From positions 1 to 64,000 of the forward strand of contig NZ_JABAEF010000006.1 of NCBI RefSeq assembly GCF_023701945.1: 64,000 nt of DNA, given 5' to 3'. This stretch comes from Rhizobium sp. CG5 (GTDB taxonomy: Bacteria; Pseudomonadota; Alphaproteobacteria; Rhizobiales; Rhizobiaceae). Shown here in pieces: positions 26,049 through 34,601 of this stretch (within the stretch, counting starts at the first letter, position 1; every line of letters begins with the position of its first letter). The position numbers were made by a program, and so were the translations under genes. The notes below the pieces were generated by a model. The model ran no database searches and was not told where the DNA came from. It saw only the letters and a list, made by a program, of their open reading frames with translations.

Positions 26049-27971
26049 TCAAAAACGCGGGTTGAGGCCGACGATGGCGGCAAAGCGCAGCCAGTCCTTA
26101 TCGGCCCTGGGCGTCCAGGCAGCCTCGGCGATGGCTGGAAGACGCGGGAAGACCAGATGGTTGAAATAGTCGCGATTGAGGAAATGCTCGGTCCAGATAC
26201 AGGCCTGGACGCCTTTCATGCGATCTTTCAGTTCCTCCGGGAAATCGCCAACCGCCTCATAGGCATAGGTATGAGCCGGCGGCACGGTGCCTGCCCAGCT
26301 GGCGCCGGGTTCCTGCCATTCGGTGGCCTGCACCATGTCGAGGTAATAGGCCTGGCCGGGAGTCATCACCACGTCATAGCCCTGTTTCGCAAGTTCAAGG
26401 CCGACTTCCGGCTTCTGCCAGGCCATCAGCAGCGTGCCGTCCGGATCGACACCACCGCCATGGGAGACTTCGTCCCAGCCGGCGAGGCTGCGGCCGCGCT
26501 CGGCCAGCATCTGCTGGATGCGCTTCATGAAATAGCTCTGCAGCCCGAAGGTGCCCTCGATACCCTGCTCCTCCATCAGCTTGCGCGCCAGCGGCGAGGC
26601 CATCCAGGTATTGCCGGCCACTTCGTCGCCGCCGATATGCAGCAACTTCGACGGGAACAGCTCGACCATTTCATCGAAGACCTTGCCGAGGAATTCATAG
26701 GTGCGTTCGATGGCCGGGTTGAGCGCATTGTTGGGAAATCCCTGCACGGAGCGATAGCTGTCGGGCGCTTCCTGGCCATCGACCAGATCGGGCAATGCCA
26801 CCAGCGCTGCCGTGCTGTGGCCGGGAATGTCGATTTCGGGAACGATCTCGACGCTGAGCGCCGTCGCATGGGCAACGATCGCCCGAACCTCATCCTGGCT
26901 GTAAAAGCCGGTGACGAGTTCGGCGCCATTGCCCAGCTGCGGCAGAAGCGGTCCGTCCGGTCCGCGGGTCGCACCAATGCTGGTCAGTTGCGGATAGGCC
27001 TTGATTTCCAGGCGCCAGGCCTCGTCATCGGTCAGGTGCCAATGGAAGGTGTTGAGGCGCAGCCAGGCCATGATGTCGATCAGCCGGGTGACGTCGTTGA
27101 CCGGATAGAACTGCCGCGACACATCGAGATGGCAACCGCGCCAGCCATAGCGCGGCGCATCGCTGATGCTGCCGGAGATCGGGAAGCGGAATTTGGCCGC
27201 ATCGATCCGCGCGCCGTACAGCAGCTGCGCCAGCACCGTCAGCGCATATTGGCGGCCGGCAGCGGCACTATAGTGGACGACAATGTCGTCCGCGGAAAAG
27301 TCCAGGCGATAGGCTTCCGTGGCAAGGACAGCATCCCGAACGAAGCGCAAGGCCCGGCCCTCATGCACCGGTACCAGCGAAAACGGCACATGGCCGACCA
27401 TGAACAGGCGACGGAACAGCGAGATCACGGCATCGAGTGCCTTCAGATCTTCGGCAGACGTGCCGGCGACGGGATAGAGTGCCACGGGAAAGGTATCGCC
27501 GGCCACCAGTGACAGCTCGGCCGGCCAGGGCTGAATGGCGAAGGGCTGGTCGAGCCGGCCTTCCGGCAACAGATCAGGCGCCGGCTCGCTATGACGGCCG
27601 TCCAGCATCAGGTCGCCGACCGCGGCATCCCGGTGGCTGCCGTCGGACAGCGTCACATAGGCCGATTTGGCGCCATCGGTGCGGTGCTTGGCCGGGCGCA
27701 GCAACCCATCGACCGTAAAGCGCCAGCTGCCGCCCGGCGCCAGCTCGAAACCGGCCGGCGGGGCAAATTCGTGGAAATTGGCATTGCGCCTGAGATAGAC
27801 GGCATTGCCGCAGACCGGGCTGTCATTGGTGCGGGTCAGCGAGGTGTAGACCAGTTTGAAGCCCTTGATCGGCGCGTTCGACAGATTGATCAGCGTGAAG
27901 ATAAAACCGCCATTGGCATCACCCTCGATCGGGTGCCATGCGTTTTCGAGACGGAAATCAAGTGGTGCCAT
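26049..27971 (-). CDS. Cytoplasmic beta-N-acetylhexosaminidase (GH20)
   Basis: A 640-residue GH20 enzyme. An N-terminal carbohydrate-binding-like domain (about 1-130) is followed by a GH20b domain (about 145-270) and the catalytic barrel (about 273-620). The catalytic Asp449-Glu450 pair lies in HIGGDEV; substrate-pocket segments GWRGCHLDVSRQF and FHWHLTDDEAWR are intact. It removes terminal GlcNAc or GalNAc from oligosaccharides or glycoconjugates. No signal peptide is present, so it works on imported oligomers. AGGGGAA precedes the ATG. Its operon and the nag genes at 40-43 kb would consume the released sugar. Confidence 0.95.
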   Translation of the reverse strand: MAPLDFRLENAWHPIEGDANGGFIFTLINLSNAPIKGFKLVYTSLTRTNDSPVCGNAVYLRRNANFHEFAPPAGFELAPGGSWRFTVDGLLRPAKHRTDGAKSAYVTLSDGSHRDAAVGDLMLDGRHSEPAPDLLPEGRLDQPFAIQPWPAELSLVAGDTFPVALYPVAGTSAEDLKALDAVISLFRRLFMVGHVPFSLVPVHEGRALRFVRDAVLATEAYRLDFSADDIVVHYSAAAGRQYALTVLAQLLYGARIDAAKFRFPISGSISDAPRYGWRGCHLDVSRQFYPVNDVTRLIDIMAWLRLNTFHWHLTDDEAWRLEIKAYPQLTSIGATRGPDGPLLPQLGNGAELVTGFYSQDEVRAIVAHATALSVEIVPEIDIPGHSTAALVALPDLVDGQEAPDSYRSVQGFPNNALNPAIERTYEFLGKVFDEMVELFPSKLLHIGGDEVAGNTWMASPLARKLMEEQGIEGTFGLQSYFMKRIQQMLAERGRSLAGWDEVSHGGGVDPDGTLLMAWQKPEVGLELAKQGYDVVMTPGQAYYLDMVQATEWQEPGASWAGTVPPAHTYAYEAVGDFPEELKDRMKGVQACIWTEHFLNRDYFNHLVFPRLPAIAEAAWTPRADKDWLRFAAIVGLNPRF

Positions 27972-27997
27972 GATGGTTCCCCTGGCTTATCGTTGGA

Positions 27998-28774
27998 TCA
28001 ATAATGGTCGGATTGCGAAAAGGTATGGGCGAGCTCGGCCTGCCCGGCCGTCAGCCCGCAATCGACCGGCAGGCAGACGCCGGTGATGGCGGCGGCCTGG
28101 TCGCCGGATAGAAAGAAGACGGCATTGGCGACGTCATTGGCCGTGGCGATGCGGCGCAGCGCGTACCAGCGCTTGACCTCTTCAAAGACCTGCGGATTGG
28201 CCGCCGCCCGCGCTTCCCAGGCCTGGGTGCGCACCGTGCCCGGCGCCACCGCATTGCAGCGAATGCCGAACTTGCCGTATTCCACAGCGATGAGCTTCGT
28301 CAGATGCACGAGACCGGCTTTGGCGGCGCTATAGGCCGGATGGCCGAACACCGCCATGCCATTGACGGAGGCGATATTGATCACCGAGCCTTGCACGGCC
28401 TTGAGGCTGCCTTCGAGCGCCCGGAAGCACAGGAATGCCGCCTCGAGATTGAGCGCCGTGTCGGCCCGCCAGATCTCCGGCGTCGTATCGTGAAGACTGA
28501 CGGCCCGCGCCGCGCCGGCATTGTTGACCAGCGTCGTGACGGCGCCTTGCGCCATGGCAAATGCCGCCATGGCCGTGACGCTGGCCGCATCGGTGACGTC
28601 GCATTGCACGGCGATAAACCGCTCGGTATCGCCCAGACCGGCCGCAGCCGTCTGCGCCGCCGCAAGATCGATGTCGACCAGCAGCACAAGATCATGGCTG
28701 TCGGCCAACCGGGCGGCAATCGCCCGGCCGATATCCCCGGCAGCGCCGGTCACCACCGCCACCGAGCGGCTCAT
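27998..28774 (-). CDS. Short-chain dehydrogenase/reductase (SDR)
   Basis: A 258-residue classical SDR. The NAD(P)-binding motif TGAAGDIG lies near residue 9, the NNAG motif is present, the active-site serine is in NIASVNG and the YxxxK pair in PAYSAAKAG. A C-terminal PVDCGLTAGQ tail is typical of FabG-like SDRs. The ATG at 28774 fits the family start; the frame is open a further 23 codons into the RpiR gene. It probably oxidises a sugar or hydroxy-acid intermediate of the same pathway. Located between rpiR and GH20. Confidence 0.88.
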   Translation of the reverse strand: MSRSVAVVTGAAGDIGRAIAARLADSHDLVLLVDIDLAAAQTAAAGLGDTERFIAVQCDVTDAASVTAMAAFAMAQGAVTTLVNNAGAARAVSLHDTTPEIWRADTALNLEAAFLCFRALEGSLKAVQGSVINIASVNGMAVFGHPAYSAAKAGLVHLTKLIAVEYGKFGIRCNAVAPGTVRTQAWEARAAANPQVFEEVKRWYALRRIATANDVANAVFFLSGDQAAAITGVCLPVDCGLTAGQAELAHTFSQSDHY

Positions 28775-28814
28775 CGGACGTTGATCCGGAAAGGGGTTGG
28801 GCGCGGCGCCAAGG

Positions 28815-29678
28815 TCAGTCTCCCAGCAGCTGTCGGTCGTCACCGTCGCGGTGCTCGACCAGTTGTTGTTTGATATGGCGAAGGGTCACGGTCGATTGGG
28901 TGCGGTTGCGATAGGCGACCAGGCTTGCCACCACATCGACCAGGGCCAGATAGGCAAAGCGCGTCGAGGTCGGACGGAAGATATTGTCGCCTTCGGGAAG
29001 ATCGATGCCGATCACCAGTTCGGCGGCCTTTGCCACGATGCTATCGCTCTGGGTGAGCGCCACCGTGGTGATGCCGGCCTCGCGCGCCAGGTTGAAACTG
29101 CGCACCAGTTCGGCATTGCGGCCCGAAAAGGACGAGCCGATGATGACATCCTTGGGCCGGGCGGCGGCCGTCATCATCAGTTGCATGCTGTGGTCGCTGC
29201 TGACGGTCACCCTTGAGCCGAGCCGAAACAGCCGGTTCTGGATTTCCGACGCGATCATCGAGGAATTGCCGCCCGAGCCAAAGGCATAGATCATCTCGGC
29301 TTTCGACAGCTTTTCGGCAACCCGGTCGAGCATGCCGGGATCGATGGCCCGGTGCATCAGGAACAGCGCGTTCTGCGCCTTGGTGATGATGTCGCTGGCC
29401 ACATCGGCCGGCTCGGTGCTCTTGGCCTCCGGATTGAGATAGCGCACGCCGACATAGGCGGTTTTCGCCAGTTGCACCTTGAAATCGGAAAAGCTCTGGC
29501 AGCCGACCCGGCGGCAGAAGCGTGTCACGGTCGGCGGCGACACCTCGGCCCGCTCGGCTAGCTCGATGATCGAGGCATTGACCGCGAAATCGAAGTCGTT
29601 GAGCAGGATATCGGCAATGCGCTGCTCGGAGGGCGAGAGCTGTGCCCGCTCTTCCTGTAAGGTCGCAAAGATATCCAT
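28815..29678 (-). CDS. RpiR/MurR-family transcriptional regulator
   Basis: A 287-residue RpiR-family regulator. An N-terminal helix-turn-helix (about 15-75, with ASIIELAERAEVSPPTVTRF) is followed by a SIS sugar-phosphate-binding domain (about 115-250) with GSGGNSSMIA and GSSFSGRNAELV. Members usually respond to phosphosugars such as MurNAc-6-P or GlcNAc-6-P. GGAGG precedes the ATG. It is the second gene of the ridA-led minus operon and is the likely controller of the divergent promoters at 30087-30199; related symmetric A/T motifs occur there and upstream of the Gfo/ABC operon. Confidence 0.93.
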   Translation of the reverse strand: MDIFATLQEERAQLSPSEQRIADILLNDFDFAVNASIIELAERAEVSPPTVTRFCRRVGCQSFSDFKVQLAKTAYVGVRYLNPEAKSTEPADVASDIITKAQNALFLMHRAIDPGMLDRVAEKLSKAEMIYAFGSGGNSSMIASEIQNRLFRLGSRVTVSSDHSMQLMMTAAARPKDVIIGSSFSGRNAELVRSFNLAREAGITTVALTQSDSIVAKAAELVIGIDLPEGDNIFRPTSTRFAYLALVDVVASLVAYRNRTQSTVTLRHIKQQLVEHRDGDDRQLLGD

Positions 29679-29699
29679 GCCCGCCTCCTTAGCCGACCC

Positions 29700-30086
29700 T
29701 CAAGCCTTGGGTTTGTAGGCGATGCAGTCGATCTCGACCTTGCAATCGACCATCATCGAGGCCTGGACGCAGGCGCGGGCCGGCGGATGCTCGCCGAAAT
29801 AGCCCTGATAGATGCGGTTGAAGCTCCAGAAATCGCGGGGATCATCGATCCATACGCCGCAGCGCACGACATGCTCGACGCCGTAGCCGGCTTCGTGCAG
29901 AATGGCGATCAGATTGCCGATGGCCTTGTGGCTCTGCTCGACAATGCCACCTGCAATGATCTCGCCATCCTCCATGGCGACCTGACCTGAAACGTGGAGC
30001 CAGCCATCGGCTTCCACAGCCCGTGCGAACGGCAATCTCTGTCCACCCGCACCCGCCTTTTCGGCACCATATCGCTTGATCGTCAT
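29700..30086 (-). CDS. RidA/YjgF-family protein lacking the catalytic arginine
   Basis: A 128-residue RidA-fold protein: QRLPFARAVEADGWLHVSGQ at the N-terminus, then DDPRDFWSFNRIYQGYF and the C-terminal PPARACVQASMMVD. RidA proteins deaminate reactive imines formed by PLP or amino-acid-oxidase chemistry. The arginine that holds the substrate carboxylate in true RidA (the ARLP segment) is not present: this protein reads QASMMVD there. It therefore belongs to a RidA-like (Rid4-7-type) subgroup, with unclear activity. The ATG at 30086 is preferred over an upstream in-frame start. First gene of the minus operon. Confidence 0.85.
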   Translation of the reverse strand: MTIKRYGAEKAGAGGQRLPFARAVEADGWLHVSGQVAMEDGEIIAGGIVEQSHKAIGNLIAILHEAGYGVEHVVRCGVWIDDPRDFWSFNRIYQGYFGEHPPARACVQASMMVDCKVEIDCIAYKPKA

Positions 30087-30199
30087 CGGCCATCCATGCA
30101 AATTATTTTCTTTATTCGTTGACAGATCACCATGGAAAAGCGATTTTGACCAGCGAAAAACCGCTTTCATGAAAAGAATTTAAATATCGGCGAGGTTTG
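30087..30199. promoter_or_regulatory. Divergent promoter region with symmetric A/T motifs
   Basis: This short gap must serve both the ridA-led operon (minus) and the small-protein/M81 operon (plus). It contains the perfect palindrome TTTCATGAAA (30165-30174), a GAAAA-N4-TTTT element (30135-30147) and a TTGACA hexamer on the plus strand near 30118. A related ATGAAAA-CCA-TTTTCAT repeat occurs at 38902-38918. RpiR binding is a hypothesis. Confidence 0.4.
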
Positions 30200-30691
30200 A
30201 TGCGCGATCCCTTCCAGAATCCCTTCCCGTCCAGCGACAGCGCGCGCCATGCCATCTGGGAGATGCTGGTGCCGCGCGATATCGATGCCTTCCTGGCTGC
30301 AGACTGGTCGATGGTCGAGGACGATTTCGTGGCCGACGGCTTTATCGGCGTGAGCGGCAACCGCGATCCGAACCCCGACAACTGGCGCCTCGCCTTTCCC
30401 AATCTGACCGCCTATCGCGACGAATGGCTGACCCAGGCCCGGGATTTTGCCGCCGGCAGCTATGGCGAGGATCCGCGCAACGCCATCTTCACCACGACAA
30501 CGCTGGAAGAGATCGAGATCTCCGGTGAGACCGCCCTGGTGCGCAAGAAGTTCATGGGCGGCATCAAAAAGGCCGATGGCAGCCTCGACCCCATGCAATG
30601 GCAGACGCTCTATTACTGCCGCCTGCACGAGGGGCGATGGAAGATCGCCGGCTTCACCGGCTATCTGCCCAATCCGATGGGGCAGGCCTGA
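30200..30691 (+). CDS. Conserved hypothetical protein, possibly NTF2/SnoaL-like
   Basis: A 163-residue soluble protein. The start is placed at the ATG at 30200, with GAGG four bases upstream; a TTG one codon earlier is also in frame. The sequence ARHAIWEMLVPRDIDAFLAA then DWSMVEDDFV, with the C-terminal WQTLYYCRLHEGRWKIAGFT, resembles the helical start and final strand of NTF2/SnoaL-like folds, but I do not recognise a specific family. It is first in a plus-strand operon with an M81 peptidase and a PLP enzyme, so a role in binding or processing the same substrate is plausible. Confidence 0.65.
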   Translation: MRDPFQNPFPSSDSARHAIWEMLVPRDIDAFLAADWSMVEDDFVADGFIGVSGNRDPNPDNWRLAFPNLTAYRDEWLTQARDFAAGSYGEDPRNAIFTTTTLEEIEISGETALVRKKFMGGIKKADGSLDPMQWQTLYYCRLHEGRWKIAGFTGYLPNPMGQA

Positions 30692-30727
30692 GGAATAGCT
30701 GGAGCCTGACGAATCGGGCAAAGTCGA

Positions 30728-32224
30728 ATGGACTTAAGAATCAAGGCGAAGCCATTGCGCATTTTTACAGCCGCTCTTGCGACGGAAACCAACACCTTCT
30801 CGCCGATCTGCATCGACCGGCGGGGTTTCGAAGGCTCGCTGTATGCGCCGCCGGGAGAACATCCGGCAACGCCGACACTCTGCACGGCGCCGATCACCGT
30901 CGGGCGCAAAGTGGCGGCCCAGAAGGGTTGGACGCTGATCGAGGGTACCGCAGCCTGGGCCGATCCGGCCGGCCTCGTCAACCGCCAGGCCTATGAGGGC
31001 CTGCGCGACGAGATCCTCGACCAGTTGCGGGCCGCCCTTCCCGTCAATGCCGTGGTGCTTGGCCTGCATGGCGCCATGGTGGCCGACGGCTACGAGGATG
31101 CCGAAGGCGATTTCCTGACCCGTGTGCGCGACATCATCGGTCCCGACGTGCTGCTGTGCGCCGAACTCGATCCCCATAGCCATCTGACCGAAAAGCGGGT
31201 TGCGGTGACCGATTTCTTCGTGGTGTTCAAGGAATTCCCGCATACCGACTTCGTCGACCGCGCCGAAGACCTCTGGCGCATCGCCGTCGACACGCTCGAG
31301 GGCCGCATCACACCGGTCATGTCGGTGTTCGATTGCCGGATGATCGACGTCTTCCCGACCTCGCGCGAGCCGATGCGGTCTTTCGTCGACAGGTTGATGA
31401 CGATCGAGGCCAGCGATCCCGACGTGCTGTCCCTGTCGGTCATTCATGGCTTCATGGCCGGCGACGTGCCGGAGCTTGGCACCAAGATGATCGCCATCAC
31501 CAATGGCAAGCCGGAAAAAGGCGCGCATCTGGCCCGCGAACTGGGGCTTGAGCTCTATTCCAAGCGGGGCACGTTCCGCATGCCGGAGATCGACGAGAAA
31601 GAGGCGGTTGCCCGCGCCATGAGGGCGACAGCCGGCCCGGTCGTCATCGCCGACATGTGGGACAATCCCGGCGGCGGAACGGCGGGTGACGCCACCGTGG
31701 TGCTGGCCGAGCTGATGGCCCGCGGCGCCACCCATGTCGCGGTCGGCACAATCTGGGATCCGATTGCCGTGCAGATCTGCATGGCCGCCGGCGAAGGCGC
31801 CGAGATCGCCCTGCGCTTCGGCGCCAAATCGGCGCCCGGCACCGGCAATCCGATCGATGCGCGGGTTAAGATCATCCGTGTCGTCCCCGATGCCACGATG
31901 CAGTTCGGCGAGAGCTTTGCCGAATTCGGCCCGGCCGCCCATATCCGCTTCGACGGCATCGACGTCATCCTCAACACGATCCGCGTGCAGAGCTATGACC
32001 CATCGCTGTTCAGCGTCATGGGCATCGATCCAACCGCCAAGCATATCCTGGTGGTCAAATCGACCAACCATTTCCACGCGGCCTTTTCGAAGATCGCCTC
32101 GGACATCCTTTACTGTTCGGCGGGATCGCCTTATCCGAACGATCCGGCCACCAATCCCTATCGTCGCGCTCGGCGGGATATCTGGCCGATGATGGAAAAT
32201 CCCCATGGCAGCGAGGCAGCATAA
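30728..32224 (+). CDS. Second M81-family metallopeptidase (MlrC-like)
   Basis: A 498-residue M81 protein, clearly paralogous to the one at 24593-26038 but divergent. Its opening motif is LATETNTFSP, so the histidine usual before the glutamate is absent. The central metal motif is retained (Asp148 and His150 in AELDPHSHLT, His172 in EFPHTDF), as is ADMWDNPGGGTAGD in the C-terminal half. No signal peptide. It is followed by a PLP enzyme gene with one-base overlap (TAATG). The substrate is probably a peptide or amide carrying unusual or D-configured residues; this is an inference from family and neighbours. Confidence 0.87.
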   Translation: MDLRIKAKPLRIFTAALATETNTFSPICIDRRGFEGSLYAPPGEHPATPTLCTAPITVGRKVAAQKGWTLIEGTAAWADPAGLVNRQAYEGLRDEILDQLRAALPVNAVVLGLHGAMVADGYEDAEGDFLTRVRDIIGPDVLLCAELDPHSHLTEKRVAVTDFFVVFKEFPHTDFVDRAEDLWRIAVDTLEGRITPVMSVFDCRMIDVFPTSREPMRSFVDRLMTIEASDPDVLSLSVIHGFMAGDVPELGTKMIAITNGKPEKGAHLARELGLELYSKRGTFRMPEIDEKEAVARAMRATAGPVVIADMWDNPGGGTAGDATVVLAELMARGATHVAVGTIWDPIAVQICMAAGEGAEIALRFGAKSAPGTGNPIDARVKIIRVVPDATMQFGESFAEFGPAAHIRFDGIDVILNTIRVQSYDPSLFSVMGIDPTAKHILVVKSTNHFHAAFSKIASDILYCSAGSPYPNDPATNPYRRARRDIWPMMENPHGSEAA

Positions 32225-33312
32225 TGGAACGACCAATCGTTAAACCTGGCGACACGATCCTGTCGCTGTCGACGCCCCTGCCGCTGATCGACGAGGCCCG
32301 CATGGCGGCCAATATCGCCCGTGTCCAGACCTATATGGACGGCCATGGCCTTGCCTTCCGGCCGCATATCAAGACCCACAAGATCCCGGCACTGGCAGCA
32401 CAACAGGTGGCAGCCGGTGCAAAAGGCATCAACTGCCAGAAGATCACCGAAGCGGACGTCTTTGCCGATGCCGGCTTCGAAGACCTGCTGATCACCTTCA
32501 ATATTCTGGGGCCGGAAAAACTCGAACGGCTCGTGGCCCTCAACGAGCGGATCTCGGGCCTGAAAGTCGTGGCCGACAGCGCGGCGACCGTCAGCGGCCT
32601 TTCCGCACAGTTCGCCAGCCACAAGCCGCTGACCGTGCTGGTCGAATGCGACACCGGCGGCGGGCGTTGCGGCGTACAGACGCCGGATGCCGCCGTCACG
32701 CTGGCGCAGAGTATTGTCGCGGCCGACGGGCTCGTCTTCGGCGGATTGCTGACTTATCCGAAGGCCAATTCCGAAGCCGCCGTCGAGGCCTTCTTTGCCG
32801 GCACAATCGCCGCGCTGGCGGACAAAGGCATCGCCTGCCCGATCGTCAGCAATGGCGGAACCCCCAGCCTGTTTTCGGCCCATCTCGTGCCGTCCGCCAC
32901 CGAACACCGGGCCGGCACCTATATCTACAACGACCGTTCCATGGAGCGGGCCGGCCATTGCTCACTTGACGATTGCGCCATGCATATCCTGGCGACCGTC
33001 GTCTCCCGCCCGACCGCCGACCGCGCCATTCTCGACGCCGGCTCGAAGGCGCTGACCTCCGACCTGCTCGGCTTCAGCGACCATGGCATGATCGTCGATT
33101 ATCCCGATGCCGTGATCACCGGGCTCTCGGAAGAGCATGGCACGGTGGACCTGTCGAAATGCAGAGGATCGCGGCCGGAGATCGGCGAAAAGGTGCGCAT
33201 CGTCCCCAACCATACCTGCGTCGTGTCCAACCTGTTCGACACGATGACCTTCCATCGCGACGGCATCGTCACCCGCGTCGAGAGCGTGGCAGCCCGCGGG
33301 TTGGTGTGGTGA
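32224..33312 (+). CDS. D-threonine aldolase / D-serine dehydratase-like PLP enzyme
   Basis: A 362-residue fold-III PLP enzyme (alanine-racemase-like barrel). The Schiff-base lysine is Lys50 in RPHIKTHK. The metal-binding His330 and Cys332 pair in VPNHTCVVSN is characteristic of D-threonine aldolases and D-serine dehydratases. It should cleave or dehydrate a D-3-hydroxyamino acid. Overlap with the M81 gene suggests that it consumes an amino acid released by that peptidase. Last gene of this plus operon. Confidence 0.88.
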   Translation: MERPIVKPGDTILSLSTPLPLIDEARMAANIARVQTYMDGHGLAFRPHIKTHKIPALAAQQVAAGAKGINCQKITEADVFADAGFEDLLITFNILGPEKLERLVALNERISGLKVVADSAATVSGLSAQFASHKPLTVLVECDTGGGRCGVQTPDAAVTLAQSIVAADGLVFGGLLTYPKANSEAAVEAFFAGTIAALADKGIACPIVSNGGTPSLFSAHLVPSATEHRAGTYIYNDRSMERAGHCSLDDCAMHILATVVSRPTADRAILDAGSKALTSDLLGFSDHGMIVDYPDAVITGLSEEHGTVDLSKCRGSRPEIGEKVRIVPNHTCVVSNLFDTMTFHRDGIVTRVESVAARGLVW

Positions 33313-33377
33313 ACTGAAGGAGCGCTCGCGTCCCGAGAACAGGCTGTCGATCGGACGGCTTAGGACCCCTGCCCTCG

Positions 33378-34502
33378 TCACCCCACCAAAGCCGCCAGCG
33401 GTTCGATGGCGGTCAGTTCGACGCGGCGCTCAAGTGCGATGCCTTGTGCATCGAACAGGTGGCAGTCGGAGGCCTTGACGCCGGTCACCAGTGCCGTATC
33501 GACCTTGGCAGGCGCCGAGCCTGACAGCAGCGCGCAATAAGGCTCGCCGGTCGGTAGGGCGGCATAGGCGATGGTGTTGATCCCCAGACGCTCGATCACC
33601 GAGGGAATGACGGTGATGTTAAGATCGCCGCTGCCAAGCACCGTATGTTCCGGGCGGATGCCGAGCGTCAAGGGCTGGCCGACGAGATCGGCGCGCGGCT
33701 CGACGGGGATCAGCACGGACTGGCCGTCGAAGCTGATGGTCACGCCCTCGGGACCGGCGGCCGTGCAGGTCACGGGCAGGAAATTCATCTTCGGATTGCC
33801 GATGAAGCCGGCCACGAACAGATTGGCAGGCTTGTGATAAAGCTCCAGCGGCGCCCCGACCTGGGCGATATCGCCGCCATTCAGCACGACGATGCGGTCG
33901 GCCATGGTCATGGCCTCGACCTGGTCATGGGTGACGTAGATCATCGTCGCTTCGAGATCGCGGTGCAGCTTGGTCAGCTCGATACGCATGTCGGCGCGCA
34001 GCGCCGCATCGAGGTTGGACAGCGGTTCATCGAACAGGAAGATTTCCGGTTCGCGCACGATGGCCCGGCCAATGGCGACGCGCTGGCGCTGGCCGCCCGA
34101 CAGCATGCCGGGACGCTGCTCCAGGCGCTGGTCGAGCTTCAGGATTTTGGCGACCCCTTCGACCTTCTCCTTCAGTCTGTCTTCCGGCATCTTTTCGACG
34201 CGCAGCGGAAAGGCGATGTTCTCGAACACCGTCATATGCGGATAAAGGGCATAGGACTGGAAGACCATGGCAATGCCGCGCTTGACCGGCGGCAAATGAT
34301 TGACCCGGTTGCCGTCGATGACGATGTCGCCTTCGGACACATCGTCGAGACCGGCGATCATCCTCAGAAGCGTCGACTTGCCGCAACCGGACGGGCCGAC
34401 GAAGACGATGAATTCGCCATCCTTGATGTCGAGCGTCACACCTTTGATGACCTCGAAATGTCCGTAGAACTTGCGGACCTTGTTGAGATAGAGCTGACCC
34501 AA
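33378..34502 (-). CDS. Sugar ABC importer ATPase (UgpC type), TTG start
   Basis: A 374-residue CUT1 ATPase with Walker A GPSGCGKS at 36-43, [31 protein letters not shown] and a C-terminal TOBE-like region. The best start is a TTG at 34502 giving [16 protein letters not shown], with GGGAG nine bases upstream; the 30 in-frame codons before it are not protein-like. It is the last gene of the Gfo/ABC operon and lies beyond a strong terminator hairpin after the binding-protein gene. Weak start plus terminator suggest low expression relative to the other subunits. Confidence 0.92.
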   Translation of the reverse strand: MGQLYLNKVRKFYGHFEVIKGVTLDIKDGEFIVFVGPSGCGKSTLLRMIAGLDDVSEGDIVIDGNRVNHLPPVKRGIAMVFQSYALYPHMTVFENIAFPLRVEKMPEDRLKEKVEGVAKILKLDQRLEQRPGMLSGGQRQRVAIGRAIVREPEIFLFDEPLSNLDAALRADMRIELTKLHRDLEATMIYVTHDQVEAMTMADRIVVLNGGDIAQVGAPLELYHKPANLFVAGFIGNPKMNFLPVTCTAAGPEGVTISFDGQSVLIPVEPRADLVGQPLTLGIRPEHTVLGSGDLNITVIPSVIERLGINTIAYAALPTGEPYCALLSGSAPAKVDTALVTGVKASDCHLFDAQGIALERRVELTAIEPLAALVG

Positions 34503-34555
34503 GACGTCTGTCTCCCGGCAATCGCGGCAACGATCGGCCTCACTGGAATGATGGA

Positions 34556-34587
34556 AAAAGGGCCGCGGACCCGATAAGGTCCGCGGC
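34556..34587 (-). terminator. Rho-independent terminator between binding-protein and ATPase genes
   Basis: On the minus strand GCCGCGGACC and GGTCCGCGGC form a perfect ten-base-pair stem with a six-base loop, followed by CC and five T. It lies just after the binding-protein stop and before the ATPase TTG, so only read-through transcripts should reach the ATPase. Confidence 0.8.
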
Positions 34588-34601
34588 TGCAATTTAAAGG
34601 C

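Noticed and set aside
30734..32236. Minus-strand open frame covering the second M81 gene
   Set aside because: Antisense to a gene with clear family motifs; histidine- and glycine-rich shadow sequence.
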